Counted from the first letter of the stretch, positions 54,311 through 61,993 are shown. The stretch is 64,000 bases of DNA from an uncultured bacterium (GCA_903868125.1 CAIPUE010000018.1:1-64000), one strand, 5' to 3'. Notes: generated by a model not told the origin, from the letters alone. Made by a program: numbers and translations.

Positions 54311-55324
54311 TTAAAACAGGAAAGAAAACCGCCTTTTTCTTGCAATTTCTAAATCTATTTCTGACACTTTAGCAAAATCCCCATCTTTGGAATATAAGTC
54401 TTTTAAAATCATTAAATAACTATTTATATTCTGTCTCTGATAATTTGTTTTGGGTAATTTTTTAATAATTCGAATAGCTTCTTCATAGCATTTTATGGCA
54501 TCTTTTGTCGCTTCATCATTTAGGCTATATACATTGCCTAATGATATAAGCATATTCGCAATCAAATTAGGTTGTTGATTTTTTGATTTCTTTAAGATAG
54601 CTATTGATTTTATATAAATATCTATAGCTTTGTCAGTATTATTATTTTTAATTTCATTTTCGCATATTCTATCGGTAATTTTTACAAAAACATCATAATC
54701 CAAGTCTTGAATATCGGATATTGAATTATAAGCTTTTTCATAATAAATCATAGCCTCATCATATTCTTTTTGTTGATAATACAAATCTCCGTGTAAACTA
54801 ATCATCTCAAATATTATAGCATTATCAAATCCAATTGTTTTGTAAATAGTCAACAAGTTATGAAATTCTTTTCTGGCAAGTGCGATATTATTATTTATAA
54901 GATAATATTCGATTAAATATTTTTTTATAAAATAAGCTGTTTCTTCAGAAACAAGTCCGTATTGTTTTTGGATTGCAATTATGGCATTGAGCATGCTTTC
55001 TATGGATTTTTGTTTATTGTTCTCTTGAAGATAACATATTGAAATGTTATAAGGAATGCCCAAATAGATTTTTTTATTGGTTTGTGAAAAATGATTAATT
55101 TTATAATATTCGTATGCAACATTATAAAAGGCTATTGCAGAGGAATAGTTTTTATTTATTTGATTAGAGCTTGCTTTAGCAAGAATAAATCTTTCAAAAA
55201 AAACTGAATTAAAAAACAAATACAAAAAAGTTGTAATCATTATTACTAGAACTATTCTATTTAAGAATTTTCTTGTCGAATATAAAAATAATCTTATTTT
55301 AAGATATAATTTTCTCAAAAACAT
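54311..55324 (-). CDS. TPR protein with N-terminal membrane anchor
   Basis: The 337-aa protein has a basic N-terminus, one membrane segment (about 22-45, LNRIVLVIMITTFLYLFFNSVFF) and helical tetratricopeptide repeats in the rest (YSSAIAFYNVAYEYYKI, YYQQKEYDEAMIYYEKAYNSI, DEATKDAIKCYEEAIRII). The TPR part is probably periplasmic by the positive-inside rule, with the basic end inside. AAGGTT precedes the ATG. The stop is 16 nt from lepA's stop, tail to tail. Confidence 0.85.
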   Translation of the reverse strand: MFLRKLYLKIRLFLYSTRKFLNRIVLVIMITTFLYLFFNSVFFERFILAKASSNQINKNYSSAIAFYNVAYEYYKINHFSQTNKKIYLGIPYNISICYLQENNKQKSIESMLNAIIAIQKQYGLVSEETAYFIKKYLIEYYLINNNIALARKEFHNLLTIYKTIGFDNAIIFEMISLHGDLYYQQKEYDEAMIYYEKAYNSISDIQDLDYDVFVKITDRICENEIKNNNTDKAIDIYIKSIAILKKSKNQQPNLIANMLISLGNVYSLNDEATKDAIKCYEEAIRIIKKLPKTNYQRQNINSYLMILKDLYSKDGDFAKVSEIDLEIARKRRFSFLF

Positions 55325-55407
55325 TAATAACCTTAATTCTCTCTAATATTTAGAAATTATAGTATTTTTTTACAATATTGTCAATGCATTGTACTTACTG
55401 CATTTTT

Positions 55408-56046
55408 CTACTTGGCTTCTTTTAAAACTACCAAAGTTTCTTTGATATCTGCAAGCAGATAATCTAATTGAACCTCAATACTATTTTGTGAAAAAGTATT
55501 TCCGCTTTGAAGAGCAGTTACATAAGGACTGTAAATTTCACGTTCAAGTCTGAGTTGCGATATAGCCTGTATATGAACGCTTAGCTGCATTACTTTTTTA
55601 AAAGAACTATAGCTTTCTTCTGATTTATTTTGATATTTATCTCTAAAATATTCAACATTTGCTTTAAGAAAATAAGATTGGGCATTAAATTTTTGGACAT
55701 TCTCTTTTTCCTCAATGATTGTTTGTAATTTTTCAATGATTGTAATAATTTCATTTAAATCATTAATGTAATGAGAAGTTTTATCTTTTTTCATTATAAT
55801 ATTAACAAACGCCGGATTGTTTGTTGGAGCAGGTTTTATTTCATCCTGATGGTTAAATCCGTCTTGATATTCAAAAGTCGGCTTCGCCTCTTTTGTTTCT
55901 GACGGTTGAAATCTTTGAGTAATATTCGGTAATGTTCCTAAATAGCCGCTTGTTTCGGGAACAATAACGGATTCTTTCTTTTTGGCAAACACAATTTGTG
56001 TACCAAATAAAAATAAAAACAAAAATAGTATTAAAACCTTTTTCAT
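55408..56046 (-). CDS. Secreted helical protein of unknown function
   Basis: The 212-aa protein starts with a signal peptide (MKKVLILFLFLFLFGTQIVFA). Residues 22-85 are a Pro/Thr-rich polar linker. Residues 90-212 are helical and charged (INDLNEIITIIEKLQTIIEEKENVQ). I recognise no family. The -10 box TAAAAT (56054-56059, minus) ends 7 nt before the ATG and no ribosome site is visible. The TPR gene follows, 84 nt away, and may be linked. Confidence 0.75.
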   Translation of the reverse strand: MKKVLILFLFLFLFGTQIVFAKKKESVIVPETSGYLGTLPNITQRFQPSETKEAKPTFEYQDGFNHQDEIKPAPTNNPAFVNIIMKKDKTSHYINDLNEIITIIEKLQTIIEEKENVQKFNAQSYFLKANVEYFRDKYQNKSEESYSSFKKVMQLSVHIQAISQLRLEREIYSPYVTALQSGNTFSQNSIEVQLDYLLADIKETLVVLKEAK

Positions 56047-56053
56047 ATCTTAT

Positions 56054-56059
56054 ATTTTA
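56054..56059 (-). promoter_or_regulatory. -10 box 7 nt before the secreted helical protein ATG
   Basis: TAAAAT on the minus strand, with no Shine-Dalgarno between it and ATG 56046. Confidence 0.45.
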
Positions 56060-56113
56060 ATACATTTAATTCAAAAGTAAAGATTTAGGTCATACTTGTC
56101 TAATTTTCGGTAA

Positions 56114-56383
56114 TGAGTTATTTCCACCGCTTAGTAACAACTCAGGTATAATCCCCCTTTAAGTCATTGCGAGGCGAAGATTTTTTAGTCAGAAAACCAA
56201 TGAGGGAACGAAGCAATCTCATTCGCCTCTTGCAGTAATACAGGGGGATTGCATCGGTGGACACTTTTTGTCTCATTCGGCACTTGACGTCTCGCAATGA
56301 CGCAAAACCACTGTATAAGTGTAGATTTTTCTTGCGCACTTTATGATTGATTAAAAGCTACCTGAGTTATTTCCACCGCTTAG
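56114..56383. repeat. 21-bp direct repeats around a palindromic REP-like element
   Basis: A 21-bp sequence beginning TGAGTTATTTCCACC occurs identically at 56114-56134 and 56363-56383. Between them lies a REP/MITE-like element with terminal inverted repeats GTCATTGCGAG (56162-56172) and CTCGCAATGAC (56292-56302) and internal GAAGCAATCTC. A further 10-bp inverted pair, 56139-56148 and 56359-56368, sits inside the direct repeats. This fills most of the gap 56047-56491; the short frames across it are not genes. The -10-like TATAAT at 56147-56152 could start transcription rightward. Confidence 0.7.
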
Positions 56384-56491
56384 CATTTATATATTTTTGT
56401 AACAAAATCTATATTTATTGAAATCGGAGTCTTTTATTTTTGTTTATATATATGTACGCAAGTGATACGAAGATATATAAGGAGAATTCCC

Positions 56492-56845
56492 ATGGACTTC
56501 ACTACTTTTATGTTCTCAGCTAACAATTCATCAGCAGGTCTTCTTTCAAATCCAGAGTCTGAAACAAGTCTTCTTTCAAATGGTGGCATAGAAACTGTCA
56601 ATAGTATATTGTCAACAGTCAATAATAATGGTGGGTTCGATTTTTTTGGAGGACATGATATTTTCGGGTCTCCTGATTTTTCCAATTTAAATGACGGAAC
56701 TTTCTTTGCATGTGCTTCACAAACTGAAACTGTGGGGTCAATTGCTTTTGGTTCAGCAGAAACAGCTGGTTCAGTCGCTTCTGCCGGCATGGGCGGATGT
56801 TCAATCGGTGACGGTGGCGGCGGTTCTTTTAGCTCTGTTTGCTGA
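56492..56845 (+). CDS. Small Gly/Ser-rich protein with Cys-containing tail
   Basis: The 117-aa product has Asn/Ser-rich sequence with an internal near-duplicate LLSNPESETSLLSNG, a Phe/Gly middle (NNGGFDFFGGHDIFGSPDF), and a tail GMGGCSIGDGGGGSFSSVC. No signal peptide or membrane segment is visible. AAGGAG precedes ATG 56492; the longer frame to 56462 has no site. Gly/Ser/Cys-rich C-termini occur in precursors of ribosomally made modified peptides, but no modifying enzyme is nearby, so that is only a possibility. Confidence 0.7.
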   Translation: MDFTTFMFSANNSSAGLLSNPESETSLLSNGGIETVNSILSTVNNNGGFDFFGGHDIFGSPDFSNLNDGTFFACASQTETVGSIAFGSAETAGSVASAGMGGCSIGDGGGGSFSSVC

Positions 56846-56883
56846 TACTTTCAGGATTTAATTTTTATGCTAAAATGTAACAT

Positions 56884-57226
56884 GAAGCAGTCGGATAATC
56901 GCGCTTGATTTATCAGGTGAGGAAAGTCCGGGCATTCAAGGACAGATCGCCGGAGAAACTCCGGAATGCGTGAGCATGTGGATAGTGCCACAGAAAAGTA
57001 GACTGCCGATAGCCGCGAAAGCGGAGTAGGCGATGGTGCAACGGTGAGTTAAGAGCTTCACCGGCAAAGTTGAGAGACTTTGGCCAGGTAAACCCCGATT
57101 GGATGCAAGATTGAATGGGAAATTAAGGTTGTCCGCCGCTTCCCGAAAAATCGCTAGTGGTAATAAGTAATTATTATCCCAGACAGATGATTATCTAAAA
57201 ACAGAACCCGGCTTATGAGCTGCTTC
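56884..57226 (+). ncRNA. rnpB: RNase P RNA, bacterial type A
   Basis: RNase P RNA is the catalytic part that matures tRNA 5' ends. The outer stem GAAGCAG (56884-56890) pairs with CTGCTTC (57220-57226). The conserved GAGGAAAGTCCGGGC lies at 56919-56933 and ACAGAACCCGGCTTAT at 57201-57216, the P4-forming ends. An A/T-rich T-run terminator follows. The sequence is a standard A-type length of about 343 nt. TAAAAT at 56871-56876 is a likely -10 box, 7 nt before the RNA. Confidence 0.95.
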
Positions 57227-57388
57227 ATTTTTTTTGAGACTAATGTACAAAATATTTATTTTTAGTAATTTTGCCGTACTTGTGTCAGGTATAATTGAAA
57301 GGTTCTTGCGAAAAGTCCATGAAATTGTAATTTAATTGGATAAACGACATTATAAAAGGCTAAAAGCTAGTAAAATAGATGCTTCAGC

Positions 57389-57719
57389 ACCCCTCACCCG
57401 ACTTTCTAACACTCGCGGGCTTCCGCTCGTGTTGAAAGTCGACCTCTCCCGCAAGTTGAGAGGTGGAAACGCTTGTTGTATCTGGGTTTCAGCTTTGTGT
57501 ATAGGCTGATGTTCAAGCATGTTAACATTTCACGCATTTTTCGGAAGAACCTAATTGAAATACACTGTGAGCTTGCGGAAAAATTAGGAATTTTTCTCGC
57601 AAGCTCCCTTGTCCGGCTCGCACCCATACCACCGGCTATCCCGCAGCTAGTATGGGTGCGAGCACTTCCAAGGTCGGACTTGAAAAATCTCAAAAAACTG
57701 TCATTTTTTGGATTTTTCC
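57389..57719. repeat. Cluster of four palindromic elements
   Basis: The 539 nt between rnpB and the GH13-like gene hold no gene. Four hairpins follow each other: 57400-57440 (GACTTTC/GAAAGTC outer with CGCGGG/CCGCTCG core) plus 57443-57463 (CCTCTC/GAGAGG); 57569-57606 (GAGCTTGCG/CGCAAGCTC); 57616-57663, a perfect 14-bp stem; and 57682-57719, imperfect, A/T-rich. The first resembles repeats often seen between genes in this group. The open frames on both strands across this region are artefacts of the palindromes. Confidence 0.7.
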
Positions 57720-57752
57720 GCATCCTCTGTGGTAACTTTAATTTTTTTCTGC

Positions 57753-57758
57753 TAAAAT
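57753..57758 (+). promoter_or_regulatory. -10 box 7 nt before the GH13-like ATG
   Basis: TGC-TAAAAT with no Shine-Dalgarno downstream; leaderless start at ATG 57766 is likely. Confidence 0.6.
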
Positions 57759-57765
57759 AAAAGCT

Positions 57766-59313
57766 ATGAGAAAGCTTAGAAATATATTTTTAATACTTTT
57801 TGCGTTGTTATTTTTTACGCCGAAGACATTTTCGGCTAATGTTTGGATTAATGACCTAAAAACATTATTCGCCTCTAATAATGCCATTATTTATGCTATT
57901 AATATAAGAACATTTAATGCCAAAGATACGAATGGTGATGGGATTATCGATGAATCTGCAGGCGAGGAAAGAGGCAATTTTTCAAACGCGATTGATAGGT
58001 TAGATGAGTTGGTCACTTATCGAATTAATACAGTCAATCTATTGCCAGTCACAACAACGGGCAAAGTAAAAGCACTAGGGACAGCAGGCTCTCTCTATTC
58101 AACGCTGAATTTTAACGAAATTAATCCTCAATTGAAGAGTTCAAATATTAAATCAACTGCTTATAATGAGATGAAAAAATTTGTTAGCGAATGCCATAGA
58201 CGAAATATTAGGGTAATTGTTGATTTGCCATGTTGTGGTTCTTATGATTTTTATTTAAAAAATCCTGAATTGTTTAAAACTGATAAAAATAATGACCCTA
58301 TAATCCCTGCCGATTGGACAGATGTCCGATTGCTTGACGCCGGTAGCGAGTCTCAGATTAACTTGGATGTTTACAATCTATATGCAGAATTTATGGATTT
58401 AATGATAAGTTTGGATGTGGATGGAATTAGAGCAAGTGTGCCGACGATAAAGCCTTATTCTTTTTGGAAAAAATTGATTGATGAAACAAGGGGGCGAAAT
58501 CCAGAATTTCTTTTCTTGGCAGAAACCTCGCCACTTTGGGATAAACCAATTTCTGAATATGCCGTATTTACCCCCTATAATAAGCTTTTGGATGCAGGGT
58601 TTGACGGATACTACGGTAGTTACTTCGATTTGACAAATTGGAAAACTTCAAAAGATTTAATTTCCCACGTTAAATTTGATATTGATTTATCCAAACAATA
58701 TCCGACACCTAAAAATGTAATCGGAAGTTTTGCAACACACGACCAAGTCAGCCCGATATTGATAAACGGTTCTCAATACAGTAAAATGATAGTTTGGTTA
58801 AATGCCACTTTACCTTTAAATCCCTATTATGTCGATGGTTTTCCAACGGGGGATAATTACATTTATTTTTGGGGAAATAAAAAAGCTCCCAAAACGTTTA
58901 CGGACGATGATTATTATTTCGTCCATCGTGGGCAATTAGATATTTTCAACTTTTCAAGAAAACCGGCAGGTAACCATTATGATATTTTGCAAGATTTTAT
59001 GATTGCGAATAAATTTAAACTGATGGCACAAAATCCACTGAGCAAAGGTAAATTTATACCGTTAAAAACATCTTCTCCGGATATATTTGCATACGCACGA
59101 AGCTATGACAAAGAATCCGTAATTGTTATCGGGAATTTAAATTTCAAAAAATCACAAAATACCACAGTTAATGTTCCTAAGATGAATAACACGCTACAGT
59201 CTATACCGATAAAAATAGTAAGTATTCCTCGTATACAAAAAGGTAAAATTCAGACAGACTTACAACCGGGCGAAATTCAGGTTCTTTATTTTGACTCACT
59301 TGAGCTTAAGTAA
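57766..59313 (+). CDS. Secreted GH13-like protein lacking the catalytic nucleophile
   Basis: The 515-aa protein has a signal peptide (residues 1-24, ending TFSA), a Ca-binding-like DTNGDGIIDES, and a GH13 alpha-amylase barrel. The family's four regions are seen, but region I lacks the NH pair (IVDLPCCGSYD), region II has DGIRAS with Ser224 where the nucleophile Asp should be (Arg222 is kept), region III keeps the acid Glu253 in FLFLAETSP, and region IV keeps His-Asp in GSFATHDQV. This predicts loss of ordinary hydrolysis; it may bind glycans. The -10 box is 7 nt before the ATG, with no ribosome site. Confidence 0.85.
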   Translation: MRKLRNIFLILFALLFFTPKTFSANVWINDLKTLFASNNAIIYAINIRTFNAKDTNGDGIIDESAGEERGNFSNAIDRLDELVTYRINTVNLLPVTTTGKVKALGTAGSLYSTLNFNEINPQLKSSNIKSTAYNEMKKFVSECHRRNIRVIVDLPCCGSYDFYLKNPELFKTDKNNDPIIPADWTDVRLLDAGSESQINLDVYNLYAEFMDLMISLDVDGIRASVPTIKPYSFWKKLIDETRGRNPEFLFLAETSPLWDKPISEYAVFTPYNKLLDAGFDGYYGSYFDLTNWKTSKDLISHVKFDIDLSKQYPTPKNVIGSFATHDQVSPILINGSQYSKMIVWLNATLPLNPYYVDGFPTGDNYIYFWGNKKAPKTFTDDDYYFVHRGQLDIFNFSRKPAGNHYDILQDFMIANKFKLMAQNPLSKGKFIPLKTSSPDIFAYARSYDKESVIVIGNLNFKKSQNTTVNVPKMNNTLQSIPIKIVSIPRIQKGKIQTDLQPGEIQVLYFDSLELK

Positions 59314-60459
59314 ATGCTTGTGTAATTTTACGTTATGAACCCGAATAAAATTAACTTTTTTATCAATGATAGTTGAATTTAGAGCTAAGGTAAAAATGTC
59401 TTTCGCTTCATTAGATTGGTCCGTTATACCCAACAAATTTTTTCTGGAAATCCCAAGCATAACAGGGAAATTAAGTGCAAATAATTCTTCAACACGGCTT
59501 ATAATTTCAAAATTCTGCTCTTTTGTTTTCCCAAATCCAATCCCTGCATCTATGATAATATTTTCGGACTTTATACCGTTTTTAATAGCAAAATCAGTTG
59601 TATTTTTTAATTTTATAAAAATTTCATCCATCAGGTTTGTATAAGTCGGATTAATTTGCATATTTTCGGGGGTACCTTTGGAGTGCTGAATAATAATCGG
59701 AACATTCAATCTTGCAACTGTTTCAGCCATTAGTTCATCATATTCAAGCCCCGAAACATCATTAATTATATCAGCACCTGCTTCAACACATTTTTGTGCA
59801 ACCTCAGCACTTCTCGTATCAACGCTGATTGGGATTTTAATCTCTTTTTCTTTTATTAATTTTAAAATAGGCAATAATTTTTCAAGTTGAAGTTCAGCCG
59901 AAACGGGTGAAGAAAAAGGCTTTGTTGATTCTGCGCCGAGTTCAATTATATCTGCGCCGTCTGCAATCATTTCAAACAAATGTTTTACTGCGTTGTCAAA
60001 TTCAAAAAAATCTCCGCCGTCAGAAAAAGAATTTTGGGTTAAATTCAAGACTCCTACAATATAAGGTCTTGTAAAATCAAATACCGTAGCATTTATGGTC
60101 AGGGGTTTAAGTTTAAAATCCAAATTTTTGTCTATTAAATCCGCCAATTTTGACAATTTAAAAGGTTGCTTGCGAAGTTTTTGGGATATTTTTTTTAGCT
60201 GAGAAAAACTTCCTCCCAAAATACAATCAGTTTTTTCGATTTTTGAAGTGATTGTTTCTCTATGTACCGCACAATCAGCCCCGACAGAAATCGCAGTTTG
60301 CTTTAGGACAGTTGCTTGCGGAATAGTTAAATCGAATATTTTTATATTTTTATAGCGAAATTTATCGACGGCTTTGTGCAGATAAGATTTATCAAATCCG
60401 ATTTGCTCAAGCTCGTTCTCCAAATTGCTATTAACATTTTTTAGAATAAAATCGTTCAT
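59296..60459 (-). CDS. folP: Dihydropteroate synthase with N-terminal extension
   Basis: FolP joins para-aminobenzoate to dihydropterin pyrophosphate in folate synthesis. The C-terminal 255 residues are the DHPS barrel: YIVGVLNLTQNSFSDGGDF, ELGAESTKPFS, ISVDTRSAEVA, NDVSGLEYDE and FPVMLGISRKNLLG. The first 130 residues are an extra domain (FDLTIPQATVLKQTAISVG), as in some Clostridia, Cyanobacteria-type and archaeal proteins. I start at ATG 60459; an ATG at 60468 overlaps the -10 box TATAAT (60467-60472), which ends 7 nt before 60459 with no Shine-Dalgarno. It meets the GH13-like gene tail to tail with an 18-nt overlap. Confidence 0.92.
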   Translation of the reverse strand: MNDFILKNVNSNLENELEQIGFDKSYLHKAVDKFRYKNIKIFDLTIPQATVLKQTAISVGADCAVHRETITSKIEKTDCILGGSFSQLKKISQKLRKQPFKLSKLADLIDKNLDFKLKPLTINATVFDFTRPYIVGVLNLTQNSFSDGGDFFEFDNAVKHLFEMIADGADIIELGAESTKPFSSPVSAELQLEKLLPILKLIKEKEIKIPISVDTRSAEVAQKCVEAGADIINDVSGLEYDELMAETVARLNVPIIIQHSKGTPENMQINPTYTNLMDEIFIKLKNTTDFAIKNGIKSENIIIDAGIGFGKTKEQNFEIISRVEELFALNFPVMLGISRKNLLGITDQSNEAKDIFTLALNSTIIDKKVNFIRVHNVKLHKHLLKLK

Positions 60460-60466
60460 TGAGTGC

Positions 60467-60472
60467 ATTATA
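60467..60472 (-). promoter_or_regulatory. Extended -10 box 7 nt before folP ATG
   Basis: TGT-TATAAT on the minus strand overlaps the first in-frame ATG and so favours the second. Confidence 0.65.
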
Positions 60473-60564
60473 ACATAAAGAAGCGTACGCGGGTTATCTT
60501 CTCACAATAATCGAATTTATCGCCTGCGTTTTCCTTTTTCATTGAATTAGGCTTTTAACCTCAT

Positions 60565-61242
60565 TTATTTTTTGTCTTTTGGCGGGCAAAGCATTGATGG
60601 ATGTTCTTGAGACCCATCTGGCTCCATATTTTCAGGTGGCGGTCCCATATGCTCAGCTTTATGATGTTCTGCGCACTTGCATTTTGGTCCATGGTGTTTA
60701 TGACTTTTTTTAAACTCACCCATTTCTCTCTTTTTTTCTTCTTTTATTGAACTGAATTTCACTTTTTGTTCTTTTGTTAAAATAGATTCAAAGGCGTTTC
60801 TTGAAGCTTCCATGTGCTTCTTAAGATTATTTTTGGCTGCTTTTAATTGTTTTTCTTGTTTCCAAATTTCTAACGCTGAAGCCTTTTTAATTTTTAAGTC
60901 TTTCAGTTTTTTAGCTTCTACTTGAACTTTTTTGAACAAAGGTACTGCTTCCTCTTTTGATTTAATATCTGCCGCTTCAGCTTTTGCCTTTTGCTCAGGG
61001 GAAAGCCCTAGTTTGTTATACATACGCTCTCTTTGTTTCGTCCTTTTTTCTTCAAAACATTTTTTTGCTTCGTCTCTTGAAACTAAAGATGCATCACCGC
61101 TTGTCTTAATATTAGACTTAGTGGCCGATTTGATTTCCTGATTAACTCTTGCTTTTGGCGTTAAATCGTTTGTTGCGACAGCTAAAGCTGTTGGCGCTGT
61201 TAGAACCAAACACATTGTCAGCATAAAAATTTGTTTTTTCAT
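60565..61242 (-). CDS. Spy/CpxP-like periplasmic protein with metal-binding tail
   Basis: The 225-aa protein starts with a signal peptide (residues 1-22, ending ALA). The middle is a charged helical region with two LTxxQ-type motifs (LGLSPEQKAKAEA and LTKEQKVKFSSI), as in Spy/CpxP chaperones and metal-stress sensors. The tail is unusual: SHKHHGPKCKCAEHHKAEH then proline-rich GPPPENMEPDG. The His/Cys cluster suggests metal binding. The envelope-stress link is inference from the family. Confidence 0.8.
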   Translation of the reverse strand: MKKQIFMLTMCLVLTAPTALAVATNDLTPKARVNQEIKSATKSNIKTSGDASLVSRDEAKKCFEEKRTKQRERMYNKLGLSPEQKAKAEAADIKSKEEAVPLFKKVQVEAKKLKDLKIKKASALEIWKQEKQLKAAKNNLKKHMEASRNAFESILTKEQKVKFSSIKEEKKREMGEFKKSHKHHGPKCKCAEHHKAEHMGPPPENMEPDGSQEHPSMLCPPKDKK

Positions 61243-61336
61243 AAAGCACTCCTATTTAATTACTAAACTATCTGTTGAATACTATGATTTTACTTCTAAA
61301 AAAATAAATATCAATATTAAAAAAGTACTTTTATGA

Positions 61337-61342
61337 TAAAAT
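61337..61342 (+). promoter_or_regulatory. Extended -10 box 6 nt before mrnC
   Basis: TGA-TAAAAT ends 6 nt before ATG 61349, with no Shine-Dalgarno. Confidence 0.6.
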
Positions 61343-61348
61343 TACACT

Positions 61349-61705
61349 ATGGATGAGATAAATTTGAGAAATTATGCATATTTAGGAGATGCCGTTTGGG
61401 AACTTTTCATAAGGGAAATAACAATATTTAAGACCCAAAATGCAAAGGAATTACATAAAATGACAACCGATAAGGTTAATGCAAAAATTCAGCATGAACT
61501 TTTATTAACAATGCAGAGTTATTTATCAGCAGAAGAACTTGATTTATTGAGAAGAGGCAGAAATTTGCCAGTTCCTATCGCCAGAAAATCAAATCAATTA
61601 GATTATAGAATGGCAACAGCATTTGAAGTATTAATAGGCTGGTGGTATCAAAACGATAAAATTCGATTAAACGAGGTGGAAAAAATATTACGAGAACTTT
61701 TATAA
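61349..61705 (+). CDS. mrnC: Mini-ribonuclease III MrnC
   Basis: Mini-III has only the RNase III catalytic domain and matures 23S rRNA ends. The 118-aa protein has LRNYAYLGDAVWELFIRE (catalytic Asp) and ATAFEVLIGWWYQNDK (second Glu), the two core metal motifs, and lacks the dsRNA-binding domain. The -10 box is 6 nt before the ATG, with no ribosome site. The tRNA-Ala operon promoter follows. Confidence 0.94.
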   Translation: MDEINLRNYAYLGDAVWELFIREITIFKTQNAKELHKMTTDKVNAKIQHELLLTMQSYLSAEELDLLRRGRNLPVPIARKSNQLDYRMATAFEVLIGWWYQNDKIRLNEVEKILRELL

Positions 61706-61710
61706 AAGTA

Positions 61711-61738
61711 TTTACAAAAAAAAATCAGCAAGTATAAT
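61711..61738 (+). promoter_or_regulatory. Promoter of the tRNA-Ala transcript
   Basis: TTTACA (61711-61716), a 16-nt spacer and TATAAT (61733-61738) match the consensus well. Transcription would start near 61745 and run through the tRNA-like segment into tRNA-Ala. Confidence 0.75.
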
Positions 61739-61789
61739 TAATATTGTGCCTGTGATATTGAGTTAGGATGAAATTTACAGACATAAACG

Positions 61790-61850
61790 TGTGGGATTGG
61801 CTCGGTCGGTGAGACTATGCGAAACGAAGTTAGATGCTACCAGCTGAGCC
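61790..61850 (+). other. Degenerate tRNA-like inverted segment before tRNA-Ala
   Basis: GTGGGATTGGCTCGGTCGGT near 61790 matches the 5' end of tRNA-Ala (GTGGGGGATTGGCTCAGCTG), while GCTACCAGCTGAGCCC near 61837 is the reverse complement of its D arm. The two can pair into an imperfect hairpin. No anticodon or T arm is present, so it is not a tRNA. Confidence 0.6.
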
Positions 61851-61882
61851 CAAACAATGAAAATTTAATAGAACCTAAATGT

Positions 61883-61958
61883 GGGGGATTGGCTCAGCTG
61901 GTAGAGCACCTGCTTTGCACGCAGGGGGTCAGGAGTTCGAATCTCCTATCCTCCACCA
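61883..61958 (+). tRNA. tRNA-Ala (anticodon TGC), CCA encoded
   Basis: The acceptor GGGGGAT pairs with ATCCTCC (one G-U), then ACCA is encoded. The anticodon stem CCTGC/GCAGG holds the loop TTTGCAC (anticodon TGC, Ala), and the T arm is GGAGTTCGAATCTCC. The structure is complete. A terminator follows at 61963-61993. Confidence 0.96.
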
Positions 61959-61962
61959 TTTA

Positions 61963-61993
61963 AAAAAGGGACTACGATGTAGCCCCTTTTTTT
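61963..61993 (+). terminator. Terminator after tRNA-Ala
   Basis: AAAAAGGG (61963-61970) pairs with CCCTTTTT (61984-61991), an inner CTAC/GTAG continues the stem past one mismatch, and a T-run follows. Confidence 0.85.

Noticed and set aside
56142-56339. 65-aa minus-strand frame in the REP-like element
   Set aside because: It is the translated palindrome of a repeat and has no ribosome site.
57406-57760. Open frames on both strands between rnpB and the GH13-like gene
   Set aside because: They run through palindromes and repeats, have no ribosome site, and give unlikely compositions on both strands at once.
61790-61858. A second tRNA gene ahead of tRNA-Ala
   Set aside because: No anticodon arm or T arm; only the 5' end and an inverted D arm resemble a tRNA.
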